Assembly: GCF_042653765.1 (NCBI RefSeq)
Contig: NZ_JBHSEZ010000008.1
Span: forward strand, 1-64,000
From: Castellaniella denitrificans
GTDB taxonomy: Bacteria; Pseudomonadota; Gammaproteobacteria; Burkholderiales; Burkholderiaceae_B
DNA length: 64,000 nt
Direction of reading: 5' to 3'
Shown: positions 10,983 through 19,932 of the stretch, one piece after another
How positions within the stretch are numbered: position 1 is the first letter of the stretch
Layout of the letters: each line of letters opens with the position of its first letter
The notes under the pieces: generated by a model
Told to the model about the DNA's origin: nothing
Database searches by the model: none
What the model saw: the letters and a program-made list of their open reading frames with translations, nothing else
Position numbers and translations under genes: made by a program

Positions 10983-12056
10983 TCAGGCCTCCCGCGCCAG
11001 GGGCGCCCGCAGCAGGGATTCGTCCGGCCCGAACACATAGGCCCGGCGGCTGGAGAAATGCAGCGTGACGGCTTCGCCCAGGTCGTGGTGCCGGACGCCC
11101 GGCACCTGGGCCACCAGATTGCCGACGGGCGTTTCGGCGTGGACGTAGGTGGCGGAGCCGGAGATTTCGGCGAGCTGGACCCGCCCCGGAATCCGGCAGT
11201 CGCCGCCCTGGTCGACGAGCGACAGGTCGGCCGCGCGCAGCCCGACGGTCACGTCGCCGTCGGGCACGTCCTGGCCGGCCGGCAGGTTCACGTCGGCCAG
11301 CGCCCGCAGGCTGACCGCCGCGCGCCCGGCGCGGGCCGCCAGGAAGTTCATGGGCGGATCGCTGAAGGCGCGCGCCACCCGGATCGACGCGGGCCGCCGG
11401 AACACGTCCAGCGTCGGGCCGTACTGCAGCAGTTCGCCCTGATCCAGCACGGCCGTGTAGCCGCCGAGCAGCAGCGCCTCGCCCGGCTCGGTCGTGGCGT
11501 AGACGACGGTGGAGCGGCCCCGGTCGAACAGGGCGCCGAGTTCTTCGCGCAGTTCCTCGCGCAGCTTGTAGTCCAGGTTGACCAGCGGTTCGTCCAGCAG
11601 CATCAGGGGCGCGTCCTTGGCCAGGGCGCGCGCCAGGGCGACCCGCTGCTGCTGGCCGCCGGACAGTTCGGACGGCAGGCGGTCCAGGAATTCGTCGATG
11701 TGCAGGGCGCGCGCGATTTCGCGCACCCGGACCATGACGTCGGCCTCGCCGCGCAGCCGCAGGGGCGAGGCGATGTTGCCGGCGACCGTCATGGACGGGT
11801 AATTGATGAACTGCTGATACACCATGGCGACATTGCGGCGGCGCACCGGCAGCCCGGTGACGTCGACGTCGTCGACCAGGACCCGGCCGGTGGTGGGCGC
11901 GTCCAGGCCGGCCATCAGCCGCATCAGGCTGGTCTTGCCGGCGCGGGTCACCCCGAGCAGGACCGTGACGGCGGATTCCCGCGGCGCCAGGTCCAGGGGG
12001 TGGAGCCAGGTTTCGGCGCCGACCTTCTTGCCGACGCGAGCCAGCTTGAGTTGCAT
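10983..12056 (-). CDS. glpS: Glycerol ABC transporter ATPase GlpS (no H-loop histidine)
   Basis: First gene of the glycerol importer operon and second ATPase, 357 aa, MalK-like with a C-terminal TOBE-type domain. Walker A GVTRAGKT (35-42), a canonical signature LSGGQQQR (131-138) and Walker B LMLLDEP (151-157) are present. The switch histidine of the usual VTHDQ is missing: the aligned segment is ATTEPGEA with Thr189. The defects of GlpS and GlpT complement each other. It is divergent from glpR, with an AT-rich promoter gap. Confidence 0.9.
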   Translation of the reverse strand: MQLKLARVGKKVGAETWLHPLDLAPRESAVTVLLGVTRAGKTSLMRLMAGLDAPTTGRVLVDDVDVTGLPVRRRNVAMVYQQFINYPSMTVAGNIASPLRLRGEADVMVRVREIARALHIDEFLDRLPSELSGGQQQRVALARALAKDAPLMLLDEPLVNLDYKLREELREELGALFDRGRSTVVYATTEPGEALLLGGYTAVLDQGELLQYGPTLDVFRRPASIRVARAFSDPPMNFLAARAGRAAVSLRALADVNLPAGQDVPDGDVTVGLRAADLSLVDQGGDCRIPGRVQLAEISGSATYVHAETPVGNLVAQVPGVRHHDLGEAVTLHFSSRRAYVFGPDESLLRAPLAREA

Positions 12057-12188
12057 GGGCCCTTACTCCAGAAGTTCCTTTTTGTGAATTATTGTTCGTT
12101 TTTACTCTTTTTGCCGTCCATACAAACCCTAAGATTCTTTCTTTTCCTTTCGCTGTACAGTGTGCCGGTCATGACGAAGGCCGATCCC
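12057..12188. promoter_or_regulatory. glpS-glpR divergent promoter region with GlpR-like half-site
   Basis: This AT-rich gap separates the divergent glpS and glpR genes. ATTGTTCGTT at 12091-12100 matches the E. coli GlpR operator half-site WATKYTCGWW at nine of ten positions. It overlaps AT-rich sequence able to serve as the -10 of the glpS promoter. I did not find a clear second half-site, so this is a proposal rather than a proven operator. Confidence 0.5.
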
Positions 12189-12953
12189 ATGCACCCCAAC
12201 CCCCGCCAGATCAAGCTGCTCAATCGCCTGCAGGGCACGGGCTCCTGCAGCCTGGAAACCCTGGCCGGCGACCTGGACGTCACGGTCCAGACCGTCCGCC
12301 GCGACGTCCAGCGCCTCGCCGAGGCCAACCTGCTGGTCCGCTTCCACGGCGGAGTCCGGCTGCCCAATTCGACCATCGAGAACATCGCCTACCGCCAGCG
12401 TGCCCAGCTGCACGCCGCCGAAAAGGAACGCATCGCCCGCGCCATCGCCCGCGAGATCCCCAACGACTGTTCGCTGCTGATCAACATCGGCACCACCACG
12501 GAGGCGATCGCGCGGGCCCTGTCCGGCCACACGGGACTGCGCGTCATCACCAACAACGTCAACGTCGCCTGCACGCTGGGCCAGCAGCCGGGCTGCGAAG
12601 TCATCCTGGCCGGCGGCAGCGTGCGTTCCCGCGACCTGGGCATCGTGGGGGAGGCCACGGTGGAATTCATCCGCCAGTTCCGCGCCGACATCGCCCTGAT
12701 GGGCATTTCGGGCATCGAGGCCGACGGCACGCTGCGCGACTACGATTTCCGCGAGGTGAAGGTGTCCCAGGCCATCATGCAGTCGGCCCGGGAAGTCTGG
12801 ATGGCCGCCGATACCAGCAAGTTCCACCGGCCGGCCATGGTCCGCCTGGGGGAACTGTCCCAGATCGGCCGCCTGTTCACCAACGCCCGCCCCCCGGACC
12901 CCTTCCCCGGCCTGCTCAAGGCGGCCGGCGTGGACTGCGTCATCGCCCCTTAG
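12189..12953 (+). CDS. glpR: Glycerol regulon repressor GlpR (DeoR family)
   Basis: DeoR-family repressor, 254 aa, expected to bind glycerol-3-phosphate and control the glp operons. An N-terminal helix-turn-helix is present (LAGDLDVTVQTVRRDVQRLA) followed by VRFHGGVRLP, as in E. coli GlpR. The C-terminal sugar-phosphate sensor domain contains INIGTTTEAIARAL and LMGISGIEADGTLRDYD. I chose the ATG at 12189, preceded by GAAGG and aligning with the E. coli N-terminus; an in-frame ATG at 12171 lacks a ribosome site. It is followed by glpK after 10 bp. Confidence 0.92.
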   Translation: MHPNPRQIKLLNRLQGTGSCSLETLAGDLDVTVQTVRRDVQRLAEANLLVRFHGGVRLPNSTIENIAYRQRAQLHAAEKERIARAIAREIPNDCSLLINIGTTTEAIARALSGHTGLRVITNNVNVACTLGQQPGCEVILAGGSVRSRDLGIVGEATVEFIRQFRADIALMGISGIEADGTLRDYDFREVKVSQAIMQSAREVWMAADTSKFHRPAMVRLGELSQIGRLFTNARPPDPFPGLLKAAGVDCVIAP

Positions 12954-12963
12954 GACCCCAGCC

Positions 12964-14457
12964 ATGACCTACCTGCTCGCCCTGGACCAGGGCACTTCCA
13001 GCACTCGCAGCATCGTCTTCGACCGCCAGGGCCGCATCGTGGGCCTGGCGCAGCGGGAATTCACCCAGTACTATCCCCGGCCCGGCTGGGTCGAGCACGA
13101 TCCGCTGGAAATCTGGCAGACGCAGCGCGACACCATGGGCGAGGCCATCCACCGGGCGGGCGTCGCCGCGCGCGACATCCGCGCCATCGGCATCACCAAC
13201 CAGCGCGAGACCACGGTGGTCTGGGACCGCCGCACGGGAGAGCCCGTCCACCCGGCGATCGTCTGGCAGGACCGCCGCGCCGAACCGACCTGCGCCGACC
13301 TGCGCGCGCAAGGCCTGGAGCCCGAGATCCTGAACCGCACCGGGCTGCGCATCGACGCCTATTTCTCGGCCACCAAGCTGAAATGGATCCTGGACCACGT
13401 GCCCGGCGCGCGCGCCCGCGCCCTGGCGGGGGAACTGCTGTTCGGCACCATCGACAGCTGGCTGATCTGGAAGCTGACCGGCGGCCGGCGCCACCTGACC
13501 GACGTCAGCAACGCGGCGCGCACCATGCTGATGGACGTGCACCGCAACGCCTGGGACCCGGACCTGCTGGACCGGCTGGACGTGCCGGCCCGCATGATGC
13601 CGGAAATCCTGCCCTCCTCGGCCGACTACGGCGCCGCCGACCCGGACCTGCTGGGCCATGCGGTGCCGATCTGCGGCGTGGCCGGCGACCAGCAGAGCGC
13701 CCTGTTCGGCCAGGCGTGCTTCCGCCCCGGCATGGCCAAGAACACCTACGGCACAGGCTGCTTCATGCTGATGCATACGGGCGAGCGCTTCCAGGTGTCC
13801 GGCAACGGCCTGGTGACGACCAGCGCGGCGCAGCCCGACACCCGGCCCGCCTACGCTCTGGAAGGCAGCGTGTTCGTGGGCGGCGCCGTGGTCCAGTGGC
13901 TGCGCGACGGCCTGCGCGCCTTCGTGCGCAGCAGCGACATCGAGGAGCTGTCCCGCAGCGTGCCGGACTCGGGCGGCGTGATGTTCGTGCCCGCCTTCAC
14001 CGGCCTGGGCGCACCCTGGTGGGATCCCGAGGCGCGCGGCACCATCACCGGCCTGACGCGCGGCACCACCATGGCCCACATCGCCCGGGCCGCCCTGGAA
14101 AGCATCGCCTACCAGAGCGCCGCCCTGCTGCAGGCCATGAGCCGCGACGCCCAGGCGGCCGGCGCCGCGCCGCTGCGGGAACTGCGCGTGGACGGCGGCG
14201 CCTGCGTCAACGACCTGCTGATGCAGTTCCAGGCGGACCTGCTGGGCATCCCCGTGCTGCGCCCCACCATGGTGGAAACCACGGCGCTGGGAGCGGCCTT
14301 CCTGGCCGGCCTGCAGGCGGGCGTCTACGCCGACCTGGGGGAACTGGAATCGCTGTGGCGCGTCGAACGGCGCTTCGAGCCGGCCATGCCGCGCGACGAG
14401 GCGGCCCGAAGGCTGGCCGGCTGGGACCACGCGATCCGCCAGGCCTGCGCGCGCTGA
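12964..14457 (+). CDS. glpK: Glycerol kinase GlpK
   Basis: Phosphorylates glycerol with ATP to glycerol-3-phosphate, the step between the ABC importer and GlpD. It is 497 aa, the usual family size. The N-terminal ATPase motif is LLALDQGTSSTRSIVFDRQG, followed by the FGGY kinase blocks WVEHDPLEIW, AIGITNQRETTVVWDR, IVWQDRRAE and GGACVNDLLMQFQAD. It is cotranscribed with glpR (10-bp gap). An ABC-type importer instead of a GlpF channel suggests uptake of glycerol at low concentration. Confidence 0.97.
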   Translation: MTYLLALDQGTSSTRSIVFDRQGRIVGLAQREFTQYYPRPGWVEHDPLEIWQTQRDTMGEAIHRAGVAARDIRAIGITNQRETTVVWDRRTGEPVHPAIVWQDRRAEPTCADLRAQGLEPEILNRTGLRIDAYFSATKLKWILDHVPGARARALAGELLFGTIDSWLIWKLTGGRRHLTDVSNAARTMLMDVHRNAWDPDLLDRLDVPARMMPEILPSSADYGAADPDLLGHAVPICGVAGDQQSALFGQACFRPGMAKNTYGTGCFMLMHTGERFQVSGNGLVTTSAAQPDTRPAYALEGSVFVGGAVVQWLRDGLRAFVRSSDIEELSRSVPDSGGVMFVPAFTGLGAPWWDPEARGTITGLTRGTTMAHIARAALESIAYQSAALLQAMSRDAQAAGAAPLRELRVDGGACVNDLLMQFQADLLGIPVLRPTMVETTALGAAFLAGLQAGVYADLGELESLWRVERRFEPAMPRDEAARRLAGWDHAIRQACAR

Positions 14458-14563
14458 GGCGCGCGGACGGGCGCCGGACCGCCCGCGATCCCGGCCATCC
14501 CGGATAGAATGGGGCTTGCCGTCCGCACGGCCGCCGCGCGGACCCCACAAGCACAGGACCCCC

Positions 14564-15034
14564 ATGCTGAAGAAACTGATCCTGGTCGTGGCGATCTTCC
14601 TCGTCATCCTGCTCGCCCTGAGCTTCGGGGAAACCGTCTTCCGCGAAGTCTTTGCCTGGATCTCGTCCCTGACGGGCGTGCTGATCCGCAATTTCGGCGA
14701 CCTGTACCTCGCCGCGGCGGACTACCTGCGCGCCCACACCGGAAGGGTCCTGCTGGCCATCGCCCTGACCATCCCCGCCAGCCTGTGGATCCTGCGCTCG
14801 CGCGGCGAAGCCCTGGGCCGCCCGGCCGGCCAGCGCAAGATCGCCATCGTGCTGGCGCTCTTCCTGGGCTGGCTGGGCGCGCACCGCTTCTACCTCGGCC
14901 AGGTCGGCTGGGGCCTGGGCCTGCTGGTCCTCTGCTGGATCTTCATGCCCCTGGCCGTCGTGGTGGGCCTGATCGACGCGATCCGCTACCTGTTCATGGA
15001 CGACGACACCTTCGCCGCGACCCAGCTGTCCTGA
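14564..15034 (+). CDS. TM2-domain membrane protein
   Basis: A 156-aa membrane protein. An N-terminal helix (LILVVAIFLVILLALSF) and a second near residue 65 are followed by the TM2 domain (KIAIVLALFLGWLGAHRFYL, then GLGLLVLCWIFMPLAVVVG and the end motif LIDAIRYLF). TM2 domains occur widely with no assigned biochemical role. It is transcribed with the downstream lipoate-ligase-like gene, 5 bp away. The start at 14564 was chosen because the preceding in-frame stretch has no hydrophobic or family character and AGGA lies just upstream. Confidence 0.8.
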   Translation: MLKKLILVVAIFLVILLALSFGETVFREVFAWISSLTGVLIRNFGDLYLAAADYLRAHTGRVLLAIALTIPASLWILRSRGEALGRPAGQRKIAIVLALFLGWLGAHRFYLGQVGWGLGLLVLCWIFMPLAVVVGLIDAIRYLFMDDDTFAATQLS

Positions 15035-15039
15035 AGGCC

Positions 15040-15801
15040 ATGCCGGACCCCCGCCCCGCCGCGTACCGCCTGCTGGACGCCGCCCCCGACGCCGGCCCGC
15101 TGGCCGACGAGATCCTGCTGGCCCCGGCCGCCCGGGAGCCGGTCGCCTGTCTCTGGCAAACGGCCCCGGGGCTGGTGGTGCCGCGCACCTACGCGGCCCG
15201 CCCGGGATTCGCGGCGGTGCGGGCCGACTTCGCCGCGCGGGGCTGTCCCATCCACGTGCGGCAATCGGGCGGCGGCGTGGTGCCCCAGGGGCCGGGCATC
15301 CTGAACCTGAGCCTGGCGCAGGCATTCGCCGGCCGGCCGCTCGATCATTCCGAGGCCCTCTACCGGCACCTGTGCACGCTGATCGGAGAGGCGCTGGCCG
15401 CCTTCGGCATCGAGACCCGGGCGCAAGCGGTGGAAGGCTCGTTCTGCGACGGCCGGTACAATCTGGCCGTGCCGTCGCCCGCCCGCAAGATCGCCGGCAC
15501 CGCGCAGGTCTGGCGGCGCATCCCGGGCCACGCGCCCGACCGCCATGTGGGGCTCGTCCACGCCCTGATCCTGGCGCAATGCAATCCCGCCGAACTGACG
15601 GCGCGCGCCAATGCGCTGGAAACGGCGCTGGGCTCGGCCCGCCGCTACGACGCGGCGCGGATCGCGACGCTGGACCGCCTGCTGCCGCCGGCCGAACGCC
15701 CGGACTTCCCGGCCGCCCTGAAGGCGCGGCTGCAAGAAACCCTGCGGACCCGACCACCGTTGCCGGCCACCGCGCCGGTCCGACCGAGACCCGAACCATG
15801 A
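15040..15801 (+). CDS. Lipoate-protein ligase A-like protein
   Basis: A 253-aa member of the biotin/lipoate ligase fold. The key blocks are VRQSGGGVVPQGPGILNLSL, matching the RRxSGGGxV...GNLN motif of LplA, GSFCDGRYNLAV, and KIAGTAQ, matching the K(I/V)xGxA motif with the catalytic lysine. It lacks a clear LplA accessory domain. It may transfer octanoyl or lipoyl groups to E2 or GcvH proteins; the true acceptor cannot be read from sequence. Its stop overlaps the start of a small ribbon-helix-helix gene. Confidence 0.75.
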   Translation: MPDPRPAAYRLLDAAPDAGPLADEILLAPAAREPVACLWQTAPGLVVPRTYAARPGFAAVRADFAARGCPIHVRQSGGGVVPQGPGILNLSLAQAFAGRPLDHSEALYRHLCTLIGEALAAFGIETRAQAVEGSFCDGRYNLAVPSPARKIAGTAQVWRRIPGHAPDRHVGLVHALILAQCNPAELTARANALETALGSARRYDAARIATLDRLLPPAERPDFPAALKARLQETLRTRPPLPATAPVRPRPEP

Positions 15802-15992
15802 GCCCGACCCCGCTGGAAAACAAGACCGCCCGCCTGACGGTGCTGATCGATCCGAACAAGAAAAAGGCCTTCGAGCAGCTCTGCGCCCGCCAGGACCTGA
15901 CACCCTCGCAGGTGGTGCGGCAGCTGATCCGGGAATACCTGGCCCGGCACGACGTGGACTGGACGCCCAGCAAGCCGCGCGCCCGGCCGTAG
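15798..15992 (+). CDS. Small ribbon-helix-helix (CopG/MetJ fold) protein
   Basis: A 64-aa protein: a short N-terminal tail, one beta strand (ARLTVLIDPNKKKAFEQLC) and two helices (TPSQVVRQLIREYLARHD), the ribbon-helix-helix layout of small DNA-binding proteins. No toxin gene is next to it, so there is no reason to call it an antitoxin. Its ATG overlaps the lipoate-ligase stop as ATGA, so it is probably translationally coupled to it. Target unknown. Confidence 0.7.
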   Translation: MSPTPLENKTARLTVLIDPNKKKAFEQLCARQDLTPSQVVRQLIREYLARHDVDWTPSKPRARP

Positions 15993-16094
15993 GGATCCCC
16001 GGTTCATGCGGGCCACGGGCCGAGCGGACGGAATGGCGCGTCCGCGCGGCCGTCCGGCGGATGGATGCGGCGCGAGGATCTGTTCAGAGATTCC

Positions 16095-17741
16095 CTAGGC
16101 GGAGTCCGCGCGGCCCGCCGCCCCCAGCGCCGCGGCCAGGTCCGGCTGGAAATCGCCCGCGCTCAGCCGGGACAGGGTGCCCATGCGGCTCAGCTTGGCA
16201 CGGATCCGGGCGTCGGCGCCGCACAGGATCACGCGCCCGCCGCGCGCCTGCGCGGCCGCGATCTCGTCGTCCAGCGCCTGCAGCGCCGTGGCGTCCGCGA
16301 ACGGCACCTGGTCCAGGCACAGGATCAGCACGGGCGAGGTCTCGGCCCGGAACGCCGTCCGCAGCGGCTCGACCGCCGCGAAGAACAGCGGTCCCCGGAC
16401 CCGCAGCGCGCGCACGCGCGGGCCTTCCTCCCCGGGCGCCGCGTCCGGAACCGCGACGGAGGCCACGTCGACGCTGGACGCCATGCGGCGCAGAAAGTGC
16501 AGGACGGACAGCACGATGCCGATGTTGACCGCCACGACCAGGTCGGCGAAGACCGTCAGGAGCAGGGTCAGGCACAGGATGACGGCGTCCGCGCGCGGGG
16601 CGTGCCGGACCAGGCGCACCACGCGGTGCGCCTCGCTCATGTTCCAGGCAACGACGAACAGGATCGCGGCCAGGGTGGCCAGGGGAATGTTGCGCGCCAG
16701 CGGCGCGAAGGCCAGCAGGACCAGGGCCAGCACCACGGCGTGGACCACGCCGGCGAGCGGTGCGCAGCCGCCGCTGCGGATGTTGGTCGCGGTCCGGGCG
16801 ATGGCGCCCGTGGCCGCGATCCCGCCGAACAGCGGGCTGAGCACGTTGGCCAGGCCCTGGCCGAACAGTTCGGCGTTCGAATCGTGCCGCGTCCCGGCCA
16901 TGCTGTCGGAAACGACGGCCGACAGCAGGGATTCGATGGCGCCCAGCAGGGCGATGGTGAACGCCGGGCCGATCAGCGGCACGATCCGGTCCAGCCCGCC
17001 CCCGGGCCAATGCGGCAGCGGCAGCCCGCGCGGCAGTTCGCCAAAAGTGCTGCCGATGGTGGCCAGTTGCGGGAACTGGGCGATTCCCTGCAGGATCGTC
17101 GCCACGACCAGGGCCAGCAGGGGCCCGGGGACCCGCTGCAGGACCGGCACCCGCCGGGGCAGCAGCACCAGCGCCAGCGATCCGAATCCGAACGCGGTGG
17201 TCACCGGGTCCAGCCGCGGCAGGTTCCGCACCAGGAACCAGAGCTTTTCGTGGAACAGATGCCCCGGCACCGCCGGCAGGCCGAAGAAGGCCTGCCACTG
17301 CCCGACCCAGATGATGATGCCGATGCCGGCCGTGAAGCCCAGGATCACCGGCAGCGGAATGTAGCGGATCACGCCGCCCAGGCGGGCCAGGCCGAAGGCG
17401 CACAGCATCAGGCCCGCCATCAGGGTGGCCAGTTGCAGGCCCGCGACCCCGTGTTCCGCGACGACGCCCGACAGGATGACGATGAAGGCGCCCGTGGGGC
17501 CGGCGATCTGCACCCGGCTGCCGCCGAACAGGGACACCACCACCCCCGCCACGATGGCGGTGTACAGGCCCTGCTCGGGCTTGACTCCCGAAGCGATCGC
17601 GAAGGCCATGGCGAGCGGCAGCGCCACGACGCCGACGATCACGCCCGCCGCGATATTGCCCGCCCAATGCCTGGGGGCCCACAGCCCGGCCTTCCAGGCT
17701 TCCCGCGCAGCAAACATAGTGTCCCGTCCGATAATCCGCAT
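16095..17741 (-). CDS. SulP-family inorganic anion transporter with STAS domain
   Basis: A 548-aa inner-membrane transporter with 10-14 helices. Family blocks are GVVALPLAMAFAIASGVKPE and GGSRVQIAGPTGAFIVI. A C-terminal STAS domain (about residues 430-530; LILCLDQVPFADATALQALD) follows. SulP proteins carry sulfate, bicarbonate or dicarboxylates; the substrate cannot be fixed here and no linked carbonic anhydrase or cysteine gene helps. The start could also be the second ATG at 17717 (MFAAREAW). It is divergent from panD. Confidence 0.9.
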   Translation of the reverse strand: MRIIGRDTMFAAREAWKAGLWAPRHWAGNIAAGVIVGVVALPLAMAFAIASGVKPEQGLYTAIVAGVVVSLFGGSRVQIAGPTGAFIVILSGVVAEHGVAGLQLATLMAGLMLCAFGLARLGGVIRYIPLPVILGFTAGIGIIIWVGQWQAFFGLPAVPGHLFHEKLWFLVRNLPRLDPVTTAFGFGSLALVLLPRRVPVLQRVPGPLLALVVATILQGIAQFPQLATIGSTFGELPRGLPLPHWPGGGLDRIVPLIGPAFTIALLGAIESLLSAVVSDSMAGTRHDSNAELFGQGLANVLSPLFGGIAATGAIARTATNIRSGGCAPLAGVVHAVVLALVLLAFAPLARNIPLATLAAILFVVAWNMSEAHRVVRLVRHAPRADAVILCLTLLLTVFADLVVAVNIGIVLSVLHFLRRMASSVDVASVAVPDAAPGEEGPRVRALRVRGPLFFAAVEPLRTAFRAETSPVLILCLDQVPFADATALQALDDEIAAAQARGGRVILCGADARIRAKLSRMGTLSRLSAGDFQPDLAAALGAAGRADSA

Positions 17742-17800
17742 GCCCGAATTCGGCGCCCGTGCCGCCCATGCGGAGCACAGCCTCGTTCGATGAGCATCAC

Positions 17801-17810
17801 ATTATAATGA
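17801..17810. promoter_or_regulatory. Palindromic -10 region between sulP and panD
   Basis: CATTATAATG-type symmetry in ATTATAATGA gives a TATAAT hexamer on both strands (plus 17803-17808, minus 17806-17801). It is placed to serve panD, about 100 bp downstream, and the divergent transporter, about 55 bp downstream on the other strand. Neither strand has a good -35 at 16-18 bp, so strength is uncertain. Confidence 0.4.
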
Positions 17811-17906
17811 GACGCACATGTCCGGGGATGCTTTCCCGCCGGGGACTGATGCTGCGGCGCAACGCGCTAGAATGACGCCTGCTCAATTTTCCCCTCCGGA
17901 TTTCAA

Positions 17907-18320
17907 GTGAGAAAAATCGTCCGCGCCAAACTGCATGGCATCCGCGTCACCGGGGCCGACCTGGATTACCACGGCTCCATCACCCTGGATCCCGACCACT
18001 GCGAGGCCGCCGGCATCCTGCCCATGGAATTCGTGGACATCTGGAACAAGAATTCCGGCGCCCGCATCAGCACCTACGTGATCTACGGCGAACGCGGCTC
18101 GCGCTGCTGCATCCTGAACGGCGCGGCCGCCCGCACCTGCCAGCGCGGCGACGAGGTCATCATCGCCAACTCGGAATACATCCAGGAATCCGAACTGGAA
18201 CACATCAAGCCGGTGGTGCTGACCTTCCACCCCGACAACAGCGTGCGCGAGCACCTGGGCTATTCCGTCGGCCGCGACGACCAGGGCCGGCTCAGCTTCG
18301 AAATCGTGCATTTCGACTAG
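17907..18320 (+). CDS. panD: Aspartate 1-decarboxylase PanD
   Basis: Pyruvoyl enzyme that converts aspartate to beta-alanine for pantothenate and CoA synthesis. It is 137 aa. The self-cleavage site is in YHGSITLD: Gly23-Ser24, where the Ser becomes the pyruvoyl group. Other family blocks are AAGILPMEFVDIWN, ISTYVIYGERGS and LNGAAARTCQRGDEVIIA. The start is GTG (GTG AGA AAA ATC), aligning with the E. coli N-terminus. No panB or panC is next to it. Confidence 0.96.
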   Translation: MRKIVRAKLHGIRVTGADLDYHGSITLDPDHCEAAGILPMEFVDIWNKNSGARISTYVIYGERGSRCCILNGAAARTCQRGDEVIIANSEYIQESELEHIKPVVLTFHPDNSVREHLGYSVGRDDQGRLSFEIVHFD

Positions 18321-18322
18321 GC

Positions 18323-18351
18323 TTGCCCGGCCGCCGGACCGATCCTACAAT
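18323..18351 (+). promoter_or_regulatory. Putative sigma-70 promoter of the TPP riboswitch transcript
   Basis: TTGCCC at 18323-18328 and TACAAT at 18346-18351 are separated by 17 bp. A start near 18358 would begin the transcript about 15 nt before the riboswitch. TACAAT -10 hexamers recur in front of other genes in this window. Confidence 0.6.
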
Positions 18352-18372
18352 CGAACCCGATACGCCTTTTAC

Positions 18373-18455
18373 CGAGCCTCGCTAGGGGTGCCGCCGCGGC
18401 GGCTGAGACAGTCCCTTCGAACCTGATTGAGATCATCCTCGCGCAGGAAAGCAGC
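18373..18455 (+). ncRNA. TPP (thiamine pyrophosphate) riboswitch
   Basis: The THI-element consensus is clear: CTAGGGGTGCC with GGCTGAGACAGTCCCTTCGA, then ACCTGATTGAGATCATCCTC and GCGCAGGAAAGC, with P1 pairing between CGAG/CCTCGC and the end. It is 60 nt upstream of a CytX-type transporter. In proteobacteria such elements usually hide the ribosome site when TPP is bound; I saw no intrinsic terminator between it and the gene, so translational control is more likely. Confidence 0.93.
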
Positions 18456-18518
18456 TCGCCCAGGCGGCCGCTCGTGCGCCGCCCGCGTCTGCCTCCCGCC
18501 TTTTCCCACGGGCATGCC

Positions 18519-19784
18519 ATGCAGACATCCGCTTCCCCCTCCTCTCCCGCTCCCGAGCGCGTCTTCGGCTGGCACGACCACGCCGCCCTGTGGTTCAGCC
18601 TGGGCGTGGGCCTGCTGGTGATCCAGGTCGGCGCCTACCTGGTGCCGGCGCTGGGCACGCGCGATGCCCTGGCCGCCGTGGTCGTCGGCTCGGTCCTGGG
18701 CGCCGGCCTGCTGGCCTGGGTGGCCCGCCTGGGCTGCGACAGCGGCCTGTCCAGCGCCGGCCTGATCCATGCCGCCTACGGCCAGGGCTTCGCCCGGCTG
18801 CCCGTGCTGCTGAACATCGCGCAACTGCTCGGCTGGGCGACCTTCGAACTGGTCGTGATGCGCGACGGCACCGCCGCCATCGCCCGCCAGGCCCTGGGCC
18901 TGGACACGGGCCTGGCGCTACCGACCCTGTTCTGGGGGCTCGTCGTCCTGGCCCTGCTGCGCGGGTCCATGATCGCCCTGGTGCGGCGCATCGTCAGCCG
19001 CATCGGCCTGCCCCTGGTGATCCTGTCGCTGATCTGGCTGAGCGTCCAGTTCGCCCTCAAACTGGACGCCGACGGGCTGCGCGCCCTGTGGCTGCGCGCC
19101 GGCGACGGCAGCATGAACGCCTTCCAGGCGCTGGACCTGGTGATCGCCATGCCGGTGTCCTGGCTGCCGCTGGTCGCGGACTACGCCCGGCACGGCCGCA
19201 GCGGCCGGGGCGCCCTGGGCGGCACCTGGCTGGGCTACGCGATCGCCAACATCTGGTGCTACGCGCTGGGCGTGCTGGTGATCGCCGTCACCGGCCCCGA
19301 CCTGGACATGGTGGCCGCCCTGCTGCTGGCGCAAGGCGGCCTGGTGGCCCTGGGCCTGATCCTGATCGACGAGCTGGACAACACTTACGGCGACCTGTAT
19401 TCGGGTTCCGTATCGGCCCACAGCCTGTGGCAGGGCGCCAGCCTGAAGACCTGGGGCACGCTCCTGGCCGCGGCCTCGATCGGGCTGGCGATGGTGCTGC
19501 CCATGCACACGCTGGAACCCTTCCTGCTGACGCTCAGCTCGGTCTTCGTACCCTTGTTCGGCACCATCCTGGGCCGCCTGGGGACGCAGCCCGCCCGCCT
19601 GGCCGACGCGCCGCGCGCCCTGCATGCCGCCCCGGCCCTGACCTGGGTACTGGGGATCGCGGTCTACCACGCCCTGGCGCAATGGGCGCCGCAGTACGGC
19701 AGCGCCCTGCCGACGCTGCTCCTGACCTTCGTCCTGGGCGCGCTCGGCGCGCGCGCCGGCGCCCGGACCGCGCAGGCCGCCTGA
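18519..19784 (+). CDS. cytX: CytX-like hydroxymethylpyrimidine transporter (NCS1 family)
   Basis: A 421-aa inner-membrane permease, about 12 helices, related to cytosine and purine permeases; family blocks are FGWHDHAALWFSLGVGLLVIQ-like N-terminus and LVIAMPVSWLPLVADYARH. Location behind a TPP riboswitch marks it as a CytX-type carrier of the thiamine pyrimidine moiety (HMP) or a related precursor. The function is inferred from that association. An in-frame GTG at 18474 is a less likely start. No thi biosynthesis genes adjoin. Confidence 0.85.
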   Translation: MQTSASPSSPAPERVFGWHDHAALWFSLGVGLLVIQVGAYLVPALGTRDALAAVVVGSVLGAGLLAWVARLGCDSGLSSAGLIHAAYGQGFARLPVLLNIAQLLGWATFELVVMRDGTAAIARQALGLDTGLALPTLFWGLVVLALLRGSMIALVRRIVSRIGLPLVILSLIWLSVQFALKLDADGLRALWLRAGDGSMNAFQALDLVIAMPVSWLPLVADYARHGRSGRGALGGTWLGYAIANIWCYALGVLVIAVTGPDLDMVAALLLAQGGLVALGLILIDELDNTYGDLYSGSVSAHSLWQGASLKTWGTLLAAASIGLAMVLPMHTLEPFLLTLSSVFVPLFGTILGRLGTQPARLADAPRALHAAPALTWVLGIAVYHALAQWAPQYGSALPTLLLTFVLGALGARAGARTAQAA

Positions 19785-19932
19785 CGGCAAACGTCCGGCG
19801 GCCCCGGGCCGGAGACACGCCGCTCCGGAGGCCGCCGCGCGGGAGCCGGTACAATGGCGCCCGACACCCATCGAATGCACCCGGACGCGCGTCCAGGCGG
19901 AATCGGCCGCCGGCGCCCGCCGCATACCCGCC

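Noticed and set aside
15798..15992. Antitoxin of a toxin-antitoxin pair
   Set aside because: The fold fits, but no short toxin-like gene adjoins; the neighbour is a lipoate-ligase-like enzyme.
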